A stretch of 33,379 nt of DNA from a virus. Below are positions 12,918-20,004 of this stretch, one piece after another (positions within the stretch are counted from its first letter, which is position 1; every line of letters starts with the position of its first letter). Made by a program: the position numbers and the translations under genes. The stretch spans positions 1-33,379 of the IMG/VR virus record IMGVR_UViG_3300042523_000132; one strand, given 5' to 3'. Under the pieces are notes generated by a model that had not been told where the DNA came from, did not search any database, and saw only the letters and a program-made list of their open reading frames with translations.

Positions 12918-13475
12918 ATGGTAAAAATCGGAACAACGAAAATTAACAACGAAGTAACTGAGTTAACAATCGAGCAATTTGAGAAACTTAGCGCAACAAT
13001 GAATAACCTGGAACTTGACCAATTCGAAAAGTGGGCTAAAATATTTATTGATTTAGGCGCAAATGAAGACGAAGTTTATGATTTAGACTTTGAAAAGTTT
13101 ACGGAAATCGTGAAAGAATTTTGCGACACAAAGAAAAAGCCTACAAAAAAGTTTCTTAAATCAATTGAATTCGATGGATATACATACCAAGCCTACGAAG
13201 ATGAATTTAAATTGAATGTGCGTGATTTAAAAATGATTGAAAAAGCAGTATCTACTTCTCCCGAAAATTATATTTCCAGAGTTATGGCAATTATTTTCAA
13301 ACGAACTGACTTAACTAAAGCTGAGCATTACGGAGATTCACATATTGCGTTAAAGTCGAAGATGTTTAAGGAGCAAAAAGCAAATATTGCTATTCCTTTT
13401 ATTGCTTATATTGGTCAAAAGTTAGGTAAAACCGCTAAAGAAATTCAAGTTGAAGCTACCGAAATCGTGGAATGA
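12918..13475 (+). CDS. Tail-assembly chaperone-like protein 1 (set B, inverted)
   Basis: A 185-residue acidic protein related to the minus-strand protein at 23201-23767. Shared features are a TxEQF/LNELAKIS helix near the start, FDGYTYQAYEDEFKLNVRDLKMIE / VNGREYACELEDGKLYLSAQDIAKIE in the middle, and a near-identical block (FKRTDLTKAEHYGDSHI versus YKDTQLTKTEHYTDAHI). Position beside the tape measure gene in set A suggests a gpG-type chaperone, an inference. It overlaps the next gene by 26 bases in the +1 frame, exactly as in set A. It has its own promoter and reads opposite to its neighbours. Confidence 0.6.
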   Translation: MVKIGTTKINNEVTELTIEQFEKLSATMNNLELDQFEKWAKIFIDLGANEDEVYDLDFEKFTEIVKEFCDTKKKPTKKFLKSIEFDGYTYQAYEDEFKLNVRDLKMIEKAVSTSPENYISRVMAIIFKRTDLTKAEHYGDSHIALKSKMFKEQKANIAIPFIAYIGQKLGKTAKEIQVEATEIVE

Positions 13476-14187
13476 TATAACAGTCGAACAGTTTATAGAG
13501 TTGAGGTCTTTGAATAACGAAGACTTTGACTCTTTATTCAGTTACGAAATAGAATGCTTATCTATTTTGACTGACATTGATGTAGATGAATTCGATGACA
13601 TGGAAATAGACGAACTTTCAAAGATTGTTAAGCAAGTTACATTCATAAAAAAACAACCTTCAAATATTTTCAAGAATGAAATCAACAATCTTACATACAT
13701 TGGATTGAATGATTTAAAGCTAGGTGAGTTTATCGACTTGGAATATTACTTTGCAAATGACTATGTAAAGCACTTGACCTATATTAGTTCAGTATTGTAC
13801 CGTAAAACTAAACTTAGCGAATGGGAAGAAGTTGTTTTTGAAGATTATTCGTTTAATATAGAAAAGCGGAAAGAACAGTTTAACGAGTTACCAATTACAT
13901 CAATCTACGGAATCATTGCGGAATACATTAAGTTTCGGGAGAACTTCTTAAAAGTGTATGAGAATCTATTCAATCCAATCTTTGACGAAGACGAACTAGA
14001 CGAAGCTGAACTAGACGAAGAAGATTTAAAAGAGCAAGAAGCTGAAGACAAAATTAATCGTTGGTCTTGGGAGCATACACTTTACAATTTAGCGAATGAA
14101 GATGTAACTAAAATCAAGGACGTACTAGAATTAAATCTAGTATTCGCCTTTAATATTTTAGGGATGAAGAAAGAATTAGAAATCTAA
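13450..14187 (+). CDS. Tail-assembly chaperone-like protein 2 (set B, inverted)
   Basis: A 245-residue protein related to the one at 22507-23226: both have xxLxLGEFIDLExYxxxx(Y/F)xxxxxxI, a DYxxNxxxRxxxxxELPIxxIxG block, KF(R)E(N/T)Fxxx-Y and a DExx/EELNEEE acidic tract before W-x-x-x-L-x-x-LA. It also resembles protein 1, so the pair looks like an old tandem duplication. No ATG is near; the first usable start is TTG at 13450, or translation may enter by a +1 (or -2) frameshift from protein 1. Its 3' end overlaps the convergent gp10-like gene by 12 bases. Confidence 0.6.
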   Translation: MKLPKSWNDITVEQFIELRSLNNEDFDSLFSYEIECLSILTDIDVDEFDDMEIDELSKIVKQVTFIKKQPSNIFKNEINNLTYIGLNDLKLGEFIDLEYYFANDYVKHLTYISSVLYRKTKLSEWEEVVFEDYSFNIEKRKEQFNELPITSIYGIIAEYIKFRENFLKVYENLFNPIFDEDELDEAELDEEDLKEQEAEDKINRWSWEHTLYNLANEDVTKIKDVLELNLVFAFNILGMKKELEI

Positions 14188-14610
14188 ATTCTGAATATTT
14201 CTTCCAGGTAGTTTATACGGTAAAGCGTTTTCATCTATCCAATTGAAGTTCACAAATACTTTTGGATTGTTTAGTATTCTTGCCATTTCAAGTAACGGGT
14301 ATTTCTCGAACTGCCATTGAATGTAGTCTTGCACAATTTCCCCGATTATACTTTGAACGATTGGACTATCTAGCCACCTTTCCGTTATGTCGAAAGCATC
14401 AATGTAAATTGTTCCTTCATCTAAAAAGAAATAATAGTACATAACGCTTACAGTAATGTCAATTCTATTTAGTTCCGTTCCAGTCATTGCAGAAATACGC
14501 ACACTATCGTACATCGTACCGTAGTCGATTAAACCAAGTTTCTTGATTTCCATCTGCAAGGCTCTTGCGAGTTTATTCCTTGTAGCGTATTTTACTTTGA
14601 ACGTAGCCAT
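14176..14610 (-). CDS. HK97 gp10-like tail-completion protein (set B)
   Basis: A 144-residue protein. Residues about 1-65 hold a helix with NKLARALQMEIKKL, then ISAMTGTELNRIDITVSV and the YYYFFLDEG motif. The set A protein at 30116-30472 has FYYIYVDEG in the same place. Such strand-then-Y-x-x-x-x-DEG signatures occur in gp10-like tail completion proteins. The rest (FEKYPLLEMARIL, FNWIDENALPYKLP) is unlike its counterpart. It is the first gene of set B and lies convergent to the inverted chaperones. The family assignment is moderate. Confidence 0.5.
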   Translation of the reverse strand: MATFKVKYATRNKLARALQMEIKKLGLIDYGTMYDSVRISAMTGTELNRIDITVSVMYYYFFLDEGTIYIDAFDITERWLDSPIVQSIIGEIVQDYIQWQFEKYPLLEMARILNNPKVFVNFNWIDENALPYKLPGRNIQNLDF

Positions 14611-14667
14611 TTAAAATTTATATTAGCAAGGTGTGAAGTACTGAGTTCGTTAGTTGGTCTTTGAAGG

Positions 14668-14871
14668 TCATATCGGTAAATTATATTCTTTAGGAACAAA
14701 TATAATCATTTCTAAATCTTTTACCCACTCAATATCACATTGCTCAACTTCCTCAAGTGATATAATGTAGTTGCCGTGTTTGTCAACGATAGGGTTGAAA
14801 TAACTATCGGGTGCAAATTCAGTTCCTTTGAGTTGCTCCGCTTGTTCTGGTGTTAATTTTGCTACTGTCAT
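14668..14871 (-). CDS. Small tail-tip-associated protein
   Basis: A 67-residue acidic protein starting MTVAKLTPEQAEQLKGTEF, with FNPIVDKHGNYIISLEEVEQC in the middle and a short hydrophobic strand near the end. I recognise this layout (KLTxEQ, then YFNPI-x-D-x-x-GN-x-x-IS-x-EE) as a frequent companion of tail-tip proteins in flavobacterial phages, of unknown function. It overlaps the tip-protein stop by 4 bases, which supports joint translation. A 57-base gap with no hairpin separates it from the gp10-like gene. Confidence 0.6.
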   Translation of the reverse strand: MTVAKLTPEQAEQLKGTEFAPDSYFNPIVDKHGNYIISLEEVEQCDIEWVKDLEMIIFVPKEYNLPI

Positions 14872-15734
14872 ACGTTACGAGATAAAGAAGTTTGAAAAGT
14901 ATTTATTGCGGTTGTTAAGTCGGTCGCGTTTTGGTCTGTTAATCCGTCTCCTATTGAAGCAAAAGCGTAATTTCTAGAAGATGGATAATCTATACTTGCT
15001 CCTGTATTTCTCGCTCCTAAATATAAATTGAAATTTGGCAGTGAGCTAGCAAGTGTGTTTGTTTGTGTTGTAAGTTTCGTTCCGTTTCTCCATAAGTTAA
15101 AAACGTTTGAAGCGTTTCTATTTGTTATGAATAATGTTGTCGAAGCGGTGGCACCTAAAGCGTGAGTTATTCTAGTTACAGTACTACTATACATATCATG
15201 GTAAGAATTTGAATCACTCCACTTTAAGTGTGAGGCAATACGATTATTTGAAGTTGTGCTACATCCGCAATCAATCGCCTCTTGGGCTATATTAGTTCTT
15301 GAGTATAATGATATGTGAGTGCTATTTAAAGTTAAAATGCTTAAAGGATTTAAGAAAGTATTTGCAAAAGTATTTGAAGCATTACCACTTATTCCGTTTA
15401 TGTTATGTGTCCACCCACCGTTAAATCCTAATCTAAACGCAGCATCTGTATCTAAAGGATTTTTAAGATTAAACTTGTGCGTAGTTGCTGTACCTCCCAC
15501 AAAGGGATATAATGCTTTCATCTTAGTCCAAATAGAATAACCTTTTAAATCCAAAACAAGTTGATTAATAGCATTCGTTATCGTCAAATCAGTTATACCT
15601 GCAGCAGTTAAGAACGCTTGAGCATCGGGGTCAAGTGAGGAAAACTGCCATACTAAAGTACTGCCTATTCTCACCTCATTAACTTGGGTGCTTCCTATCT
15701 TGCAGTTGGTTATATCTAAAGTTCCAATCTTCAT
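14868..15734 (-). CDS. Tail-tip / receptor-binding protein, lectin-like
   Basis: A 288-residue protein. The N-terminus (KIGTLDITNCKIGSTQVNEVRIGSTLVW) is a beta attachment segment seen in Bacteroidota phage tail-tip proteins. A helical DPDAQAFLTAAGITD segment follows, then a beta-sandwich-like domain with YPFVGGTATTHKFNLKNP, FNGGWTH and SxRNYAFASIGDGLTD near the end. These motifs are typical of the concanavalin/LamG-like tip domains that bind host surface glycans. Cys residues in DCGC are of unclear role. It should be a main determinant of host range. Confidence 0.65.
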   Translation of the reverse strand: MKIGTLDITNCKIGSTQVNEVRIGSTLVWQFSSLDPDAQAFLTAAGITDLTITNAINQLVLDLKGYSIWTKMKALYPFVGGTATTHKFNLKNPLDTDAAFRLGFNGGWTHNINGISGNASNTFANTFLNPLSILTLNSTHISLYSRTNIAQEAIDCGCSTTSNNRIASHLKWSDSNSYHDMYSSTVTRITHALGATASTTLFITNRNASNVFNLWRNGTKLTTQTNTLASSLPNFNLYLGARNTGASIDYPSSRNYAFASIGDGLTDQNATDLTTAINTFQTSLSRNV

Positions 15735-16486
15735 TATACAATAAAATAAAGTGTACTTGCATTTGGTGTTATTGCTGCGTATTCTGCTGCAGTCAAAGTT
15801 TGAATAGCATTTGTGTCGTAGGTTGCTCCGTCATGTGTAGGTATAACCGTAATGTTACCACTCCCTAAAATAGTAGTAGAGTTGATTGTTTTAATGCTTG
15901 TACCACTTACTAGAGTAGGTTGATAAGAAGTAGAATCTATACTCCCGTTTGCTTTTAAAAACTGTGATGAAGTGCCTCCCGTTCTTTTTAGATTTGTAGC
16001 TTCTAAGTCACCGATAACCGTAACTGCATTACCACTTCCACTAGTTTTATTAACATAAACTCCTTCGCCATTTCCTCCCTTTGTAATTGTCAAAGCCTTA
16101 CCACTCCCGCTTGAATGGTTTACTGTTAACGTGTCGGGATTTCCACTAGTTGCAAATGTACCTTGAGTAGCAGTTAAATCATGTACGCCTAAATTAACAT
16201 CGTTTGTGGCACCCGTATACGGAACAAAGCCCGTTACACTTGGAATAGTTGGCTTGTTTAATATTTCAGCTACTCCACTCGTTGCGTTCCAATCTGCGTT
16301 CACTTGTGCAGCTGGAATTGTAGGAAGATTGCTTAAATCATTATAGTCTCCACTAGTCGCAACAGTTGCCAAATCAGCACTATTTGCTTTCAATGCCAAA
16401 CCATCAAAAACTGCGTTACTCGTTACTGGATTTAAACTGCCATCCGTAACAGCATCTTCTATCGGAATGTTTATATTTATTGCCAT
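15734..16486 (-). CDS. Tail fibre protein
   Basis: A 250-residue Ser/Thr/Asn/Gly-rich protein. The front part (EDAVTDGSLNPVTSNAVFDGL) and the SGDYNDLSNLPTIP...VNADWNATSGVAEILNKPTIP block are repeated-strand elements I know from phage fibres. The region GFVPYTGATNDVNLG and the later YVNKTSGSGN / TILGSGNIT turns fit a beta-helical or beta-prism shaft. The end (TLTAAEYAAITPNASTLYFIV) is a common fibre C-terminus. No chaperone or cleavage motif is visible. It overlaps the tail-terminator-like gene by 10 bases upstream and the tip gene by 1 base. Confidence 0.65.
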   Translation of the reverse strand: MAININIPIEDAVTDGSLNPVTSNAVFDGLALKANSADLATVATSGDYNDLSNLPTIPAAQVNADWNATSGVAEILNKPTIPSVTGFVPYTGATNDVNLGVHDLTATQGTFATSGNPDTLTVNHSSGSGKALTITKGGNGEGVYVNKTSGSGNAVTVIGDLEATNLKRTGGTSSQFLKANGSIDSTSYQPTLVSGTSIKTINSTTILGSGNITVIPTHDGATYDTNAIQTLTAAEYAAITPNASTLYFIV

Positions 16487-17118
16487 ACTATGTTAAATGT
16501 TTCGTCTTTAATACTTGGAATTGTTACAGTAGTTGTAACTCCATTTACTATGAAATTGTAAGTTGTATCAGGTAATACTAACGTTCCACCACTAGCAACT
16601 GTATCTGTATATGTACCGTCTGAGTTCTCAACAGTCGCATCTGCACAACTTGGTGGAGGTGGTAATGGCTCAACATCAACTGGAACTTGACAGCGACCAT
16701 GCGATGGAATCTCAAAGCGTATATCTGCAAAGTAACCTACTAGGTTATCCAATTCCTTATCGCATCCAAATTGACCGATTGGATCTTCAACTATATTTAT
16801 ATCGTCTACTCCGTAATCATTCCACCAAACACGAATATCTCTAAGGATTAGACTTGTATCATTAGCATTCTCCCAAACATCTAAACGGTCATCGTTTATA
16901 CGCTCGTAAACATACACTCTCAACGTGTGTACATTCATAGCTCTATTAACCGCCACGTCAATAGGCGCAACGAATAACAAAGGATAAGTATTCTCTTCTG
17001 TTATGTAAGCACTTCTATGATCGTCAGCTTCAAAGATAACACGCCCTTGTAACTGTCCATGACCATCAGCAAACGCTGTGATTGAATCCTTAATTGTAAC
17101 AAGTGTGTTTATAGCCAT
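16477..17118 (-). CDS. Tail-terminator-like protein with fused C-terminal fibre-type domain
   Basis: A 213-residue protein in two parts. Residues about 1-148 resemble tail terminator/completion proteins of Bacteroidota phages: YPLLFVAPIDV strand, VYVYERINDDRLDVWENAND with alternating acidic residues, then ILRDIRVWWND. A proline linker (VDVEPLPPPPS, about 150-157) leads to a short domain (VENSDGTYTDTVASGGTLVL, then DTTYNFIV) otherwise seen at the ends of fibres. The leftmost GATC in the window (16781) lies in this gene and none is found left of it, so the join between lineages may run through it. It overlaps the connector by 10 bases. Confidence 0.5.
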   Translation of the reverse strand: MAINTLVTIKDSITAFADGHGQLQGRVIFEADDHRSAYITEENTYPLLFVAPIDVAVNRAMNVHTLRVYVYERINDDRLDVWENANDTSLILRDIRVWWNDYGVDDINIVEDPIGQFGCDKELDNLVGYFADIRFEIPSHGRCQVPVDVEPLPPPPSCADATVENSDGTYTDTVASGGTLVLPDTTYNFIVNGVTTTVTIPSIKDETFNIVWQ

Positions 17119-17609
17119 ACTGTATCGCTTCTAAAATTACGCTCACCATCAGGAGCTGTGATTTCTTTGTTTGTTGGGTCTTTGTAAAGTGGGAAATTAT
17201 CTTTATTAAGTTGTAAAAATTCTCTCAGATTTCCCTCATGTACCTTTGCAAACTTCAAGATATTAGTTCTAATATACTCAACAGCTTGAATCCCCTCACT
17301 TGCTGAATAATCCCCACTTTGTGATTGTACACCTTTGTTACTTATTCTAAACGAAAGATTTGGAGCTGCGTCATAAGCAGCATAAAAAGCTGTTGTATAT
17401 TTCACGAAGTCTATTAACTCATCCTCTAGTGCATTGGTTGTACCAGCGTTAAATTTGACTAGTAAATCCTGAGTAAACGTATAACCTAGAATTGGCTCGA
17501 TATAAACTTTTACGCTCATAGGTATGTAAGGTGCTAAGTCCTTTGCATCTACGTTTTGAGTTATATGTGTTTTGTCCTTTATAAAGGCTTCTGTAACAAA
17601 GTATATCAT
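17109..17609 (-). CDS. Head-tail connector, DUF6712-like (set A)
   Basis: A 166-residue protein parallel to the set B connector (7940-8449), with the same MIYFVTE start, PILGYTF, RISNKGVQSQSGDYS and LQLNKDNFPLY near the end. It probably fills the portal-to-tail interface. It overlaps the portal stop by 4 bases and the tail-terminator-like gene by 10. Identity to set B is limited to short blocks, so the two copies diverged long ago rather than by recent duplication. Confidence 0.7.
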   Translation of the reverse strand: MIYFVTEAFIKDKTHITQNVDAKDLAPYIPMSVKVYIEPILGYTFTQDLLVKFNAGTTNALEDELIDFVKYTTAFYAAYDAAPNLSFRISNKGVQSQSGDYSASEGIQAVEYIRTNILKFAKVHEGNLREFLQLNKDNFPLYKDPTNKEITAPDGERNFRSDTVWL

Positions 17610-18976
17610 TCTGCTGCGAGTAATTGGTTTATAGTATCTTGGTCTATTCCGTATGCTGCTAGTCTTGTTCGTGCTAAAGGCTCAGCTAATCTGCCTTTTG
17701 AAAAATCTCTCATGATTCGCATCATATCCATGTTATCCTTTGCGCTTAGTCCTTTAAGATTATCGTTAACTTGTGGAGTACCTTCTGCGCTTAATTGCTC
17801 AACTTGTACACCTTCTTTAATTGCTTCCTTTAGTGTAAGTATATCCGTTTCATTAATAGTTAACTCACAAGGTACACCGCAAATAGTAGCAAGTTCGTTA
17901 AGATAGTCTTGTATAGTTTCTCGGTTAGAATTAACCCATAACTTCTTGAACTGTTCAGCTGAAAACTCAATCTCTTCAGTCGCTCCCAAACTACCAGCAA
18001 CTCTTACACCCATTAAAGCTGGATTCAAGTTGTGTGATATTGCAACCTCTTCTTTATATTCCTTACTCGTTTGCTCGAATAAAGCGTGATTGTCTGTTGT
18101 GCTTACAACTTCAACATCGGGCAAATTATCTTTACCGTTTGCTTCGACCTTCATAGCACGCCCGTAGTTCTTAGCACCTTTTGCATTTTGTCGCATTCCC
18201 GCAGTCCAAACATCTCGCTCATCGGGTGACATGATGTAAGGATATTTGTAGATTACACTCGGTTGTATTCCGTTTTCTATTGCCGATTTATGAAGCAAAG
18301 CAATATCAGCTCCGACCTTTTGCCAATTTGCTGAAGATACCCAATCAGGCATTCCGTATGCTCTGAATCCACCGACTGAATTTTTAAGCTCTAAAACTTG
18401 CCACTCGTCTGTATTACCTATTTTATAAGGTGTAAATATTAATTGACCTGTTGAACGTGTCCAATCTCTTGAATAGAAATAGTTTGCAGGTGTATCGTTA
18501 AACAATCCGACTTGTGAATTTCTGATATTCTCAGGATCAATTAACTTGAAATGTGTATATTTTTTGTATTGATTAGAATAGTGAATAATCGCAATTACTA
18601 GACCATGTTTAACGAAATCTAGCACTATATTTTCACTAGACTTTTTTAACTTCGACATCGTTTCAAATTGCTTAATAGCTATCTTCTCAGCAACATCTAA
18701 AGAATCGTAATCATTCCATTCGTAACCATTTCCAATTACGCTGTACTTCTTAAAGTTACAGCACGCTTGATGCATTGGTGCGCTTATGTATAATTGGTTT
18801 AAAATCTGAGGATAAAGATTTGATTCACCAAACCAAACGCCTCCAGTTCTGTTAACGTAATCATCGACTAAAGGCTGCGATAAATCTAACCCCTCAGTAT
18901 TGATTGTCCGGAAACATTCTAATTCTTTATTCTCTACCTTTGGTGTTGGTATTACATCCTTACTAAACCATCCCAT
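17606..18976 (-). CDS. Portal protein (set A)
   Basis: A 456-residue protein with a short N-terminal arm (GWFSKDVIPTPKV), then FGESNLYPQILNQLYISAPMHQA, GNGYEW and, near residues 320-340, HNLNPALMGVRVAGSLGATEEIE. The LMGxR block with a following amphipathic helix is typical of portals and is shared with set B. A C-terminal helix (KGLSAKDNMDMMRIMRDFSKGR, split here by a turn) fits the crown. It lies between the small virion protein and the connector with a 4-base overlap to the latter. It should pair with the large terminase at 30500. Confidence 0.78.
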   Translation of the reverse strand: MGWFSKDVIPTPKVENKELECFRTINTEGLDLSQPLVDDYVNRTGGVWFGESNLYPQILNQLYISAPMHQACCNFKKYSVIGNGYEWNDYDSLDVAEKIAIKQFETMSKLKKSSENIVLDFVKHGLVIAIIHYSNQYKKYTHFKLIDPENIRNSQVGLFNDTPANYFYSRDWTRSTGQLIFTPYKIGNTDEWQVLELKNSVGGFRAYGMPDWVSSANWQKVGADIALLHKSAIENGIQPSVIYKYPYIMSPDERDVWTAGMRQNAKGAKNYGRAMKVEANGKDNLPDVEVVSTTDNHALFEQTSKEYKEEVAISHNLNPALMGVRVAGSLGATEEIEFSAEQFKKLWVNSNRETIQDYLNELATICGVPCELTINETDILTLKEAIKEGVQVEQLSAEGTPQVNDNLKGLSAKDNMDMMRIMRDFSKGRLAEPLARTRLAAYGIDQDTINQLLAAE

Positions 18977-18977
18977 A

Positions 18978-19328
18978 TTAATTTCCTATTTGTGTTGTAA
19001 CAACAATAAAACCTTTTTGTAAAATCCTGCCCGTAGTATCTTCAACATCCAACGTAGGCAGCGCACTTTCATATACACTATATGACCATTCGCCTTCAAT
19101 TAAATAAACCTCGCCATCCAAACCTACTGCATTAGTTGTTTCAGTTATGACAATTAAATCGTATCGAATGTTTGATGTAGCCTGAAGTGAACAGCTAGTA
19201 GTTGGTCCATCTAAATCAAACTTATTTGTAAACACTATTAAGTAGTACGGATCGAGTAATTGTGAACGCTCCGACAAAGTGACACAAATATTGTTAACTG
19301 TATTTTTTTCTATGACAAAATTACTCAT
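18978..19328 (-). CDS. Small virion-associated protein (set A)
   Basis: A 116-residue beta-rich protein, counterpart of 9741-10097. It contains VTLSERSQLLDPYYLIVFTN, YDLIVITET, GEVYLIEGEWSYSVYES and a hydrophobic C-terminal strand. No signal peptide or transmembrane helix is present. The start is preceded by the leader element TTTTTTGTACATATAAAG, also seen before the set A protease and gp10-like genes. Role unknown, presumed structural from its constant position between tail-tube and portal genes. Confidence 0.6.
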   Translation of the reverse strand: MSNFVIEKNTVNNICVTLSERSQLLDPYYLIVFTNKFDLDGPTTSCSLQATSNIRYDLIVITETTNAVGLDGEVYLIEGEWSYSVYESALPTLDVEDTTGRILQKGFIVVTTQIGN

Positions 19329-19341
19329 TACTTTATATGTA

Positions 19342-19371
19342 CAAAAAAAGGGGCTTGTTTGACAAACCCCT
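19342..19371 (-). terminator. Terminator after the set A tail-tube gene
   Basis: AGGGG and CCCCT, extended inside by TTGT/ACAA, form a tight hairpin followed by seven T on the minus strand, 21 bases past the tail-tube stop. Set B has a terminator at the matching place. Confidence 0.75.
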
Positions 19372-19391
19372 CATTTTCATGCAAATTAATT

Positions 19392-19949
19392 TTAAACTGC
19401 TGCGATAAGCAAAGCTTCAACAATTGCGCTATCAACTGCGTATAACATATGACGTTCATTTTCTGAAGTCAATGTAACAGGCATCTGTTGACCAGCTGCA
19501 CGTGTATTATTAGTTGCTGCTGAGTTTGCCGATAATCTCAATCCTTGGTCACTTCCAAGCATCCACCAATCATCGTTATTATCTTGAACAACTGCAATCA
19601 AATCTCTTCGACCAGCAGCAAGTAAGCTGATAGCGTTACGCTTTCTTAAATCAATTCTTCTAAATCCTAACTCAATACTTTGAGTATAAGAATGTGTATC
19701 AGCTACTAAATCACCGCTCCAATCTTGACTAAACATTGAAGTATCTTTTGTTAAAGGGAAATCTTCAAATTTAGTACCAACCGTTCTAGTGATTGCTGTT
19801 ACTTCGCCATCGGTATCTGGGTTATTCGTTGCTGTTACGGTTAAACCCGTTACATCTTCAAACGATCCGATAAGCGCACGTTTAATTGCTCCGAGGTTAT
19901 TGTCCCCGCAGTCTTTAGGTATTCCCACTAATGGGCTACAAATTGCCAT
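19392..19949 (-). CDS. Major tail (tube) protein-like (set A)
   Basis: A 185-residue beta-rich protein with CGDNNLGAI near the start, EVTAITRTVGT, FRRIDLRKRN, then GRRDLIAVVQDNNDDWWML and a terminal SENERHMLYAVD...IVEALL helix. It aligns with the set B protein at 10407-10916 through these blocks. Its place directly after the capsid gene with flanking terminators on both sides indicates high, separately controlled expression, as for a tube subunit. A capsid-decorating protein cannot be excluded. Confidence 0.6.
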   Translation of the reverse strand: MAICSPLVGIPKDCGDNNLGAIKRALIGSFEDVTGLTVTATNNPDTDGEVTAITRTVGTKFEDFPLTKDTSMFSQDWSGDLVADTHSYTQSIELGFRRIDLRKRNAISLLAAGRRDLIAVVQDNNDDWWMLGSDQGLRLSANSAATNNTRAAGQQMPVTLTSENERHMLYAVDSAIVEALLIAAV

Positions 19950-19970
19950 ATCTTTCTATATTAAATGATT

Positions 19971-19999
19971 AAAAAAATAGGAGGGCTTTTACACCCTCC
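19971..19999 (-). terminator. Terminator after the set A capsid gene
   Basis: GGAGGG and CCCTCC pair around the loop TGTAAAAG and are followed by a T-rich run on the minus strand, 6 bases beyond the capsid stop. The loop is identical to those at 2126-2149 and 5584-5610. Confidence 0.8.
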
Positions 20000-20004
20000 G
20001 TTAA

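Noticed and set aside
14690-14710. CAAATATA (minus TATATTTG) as a promoter
   Set aside because: It lies within the coding sequence of the 67-residue tail-associated gene, encoding MIIFVP, with no suitable downstream start or -33 element. Similar occurrences at about 24259 and 29401 are also within genes.
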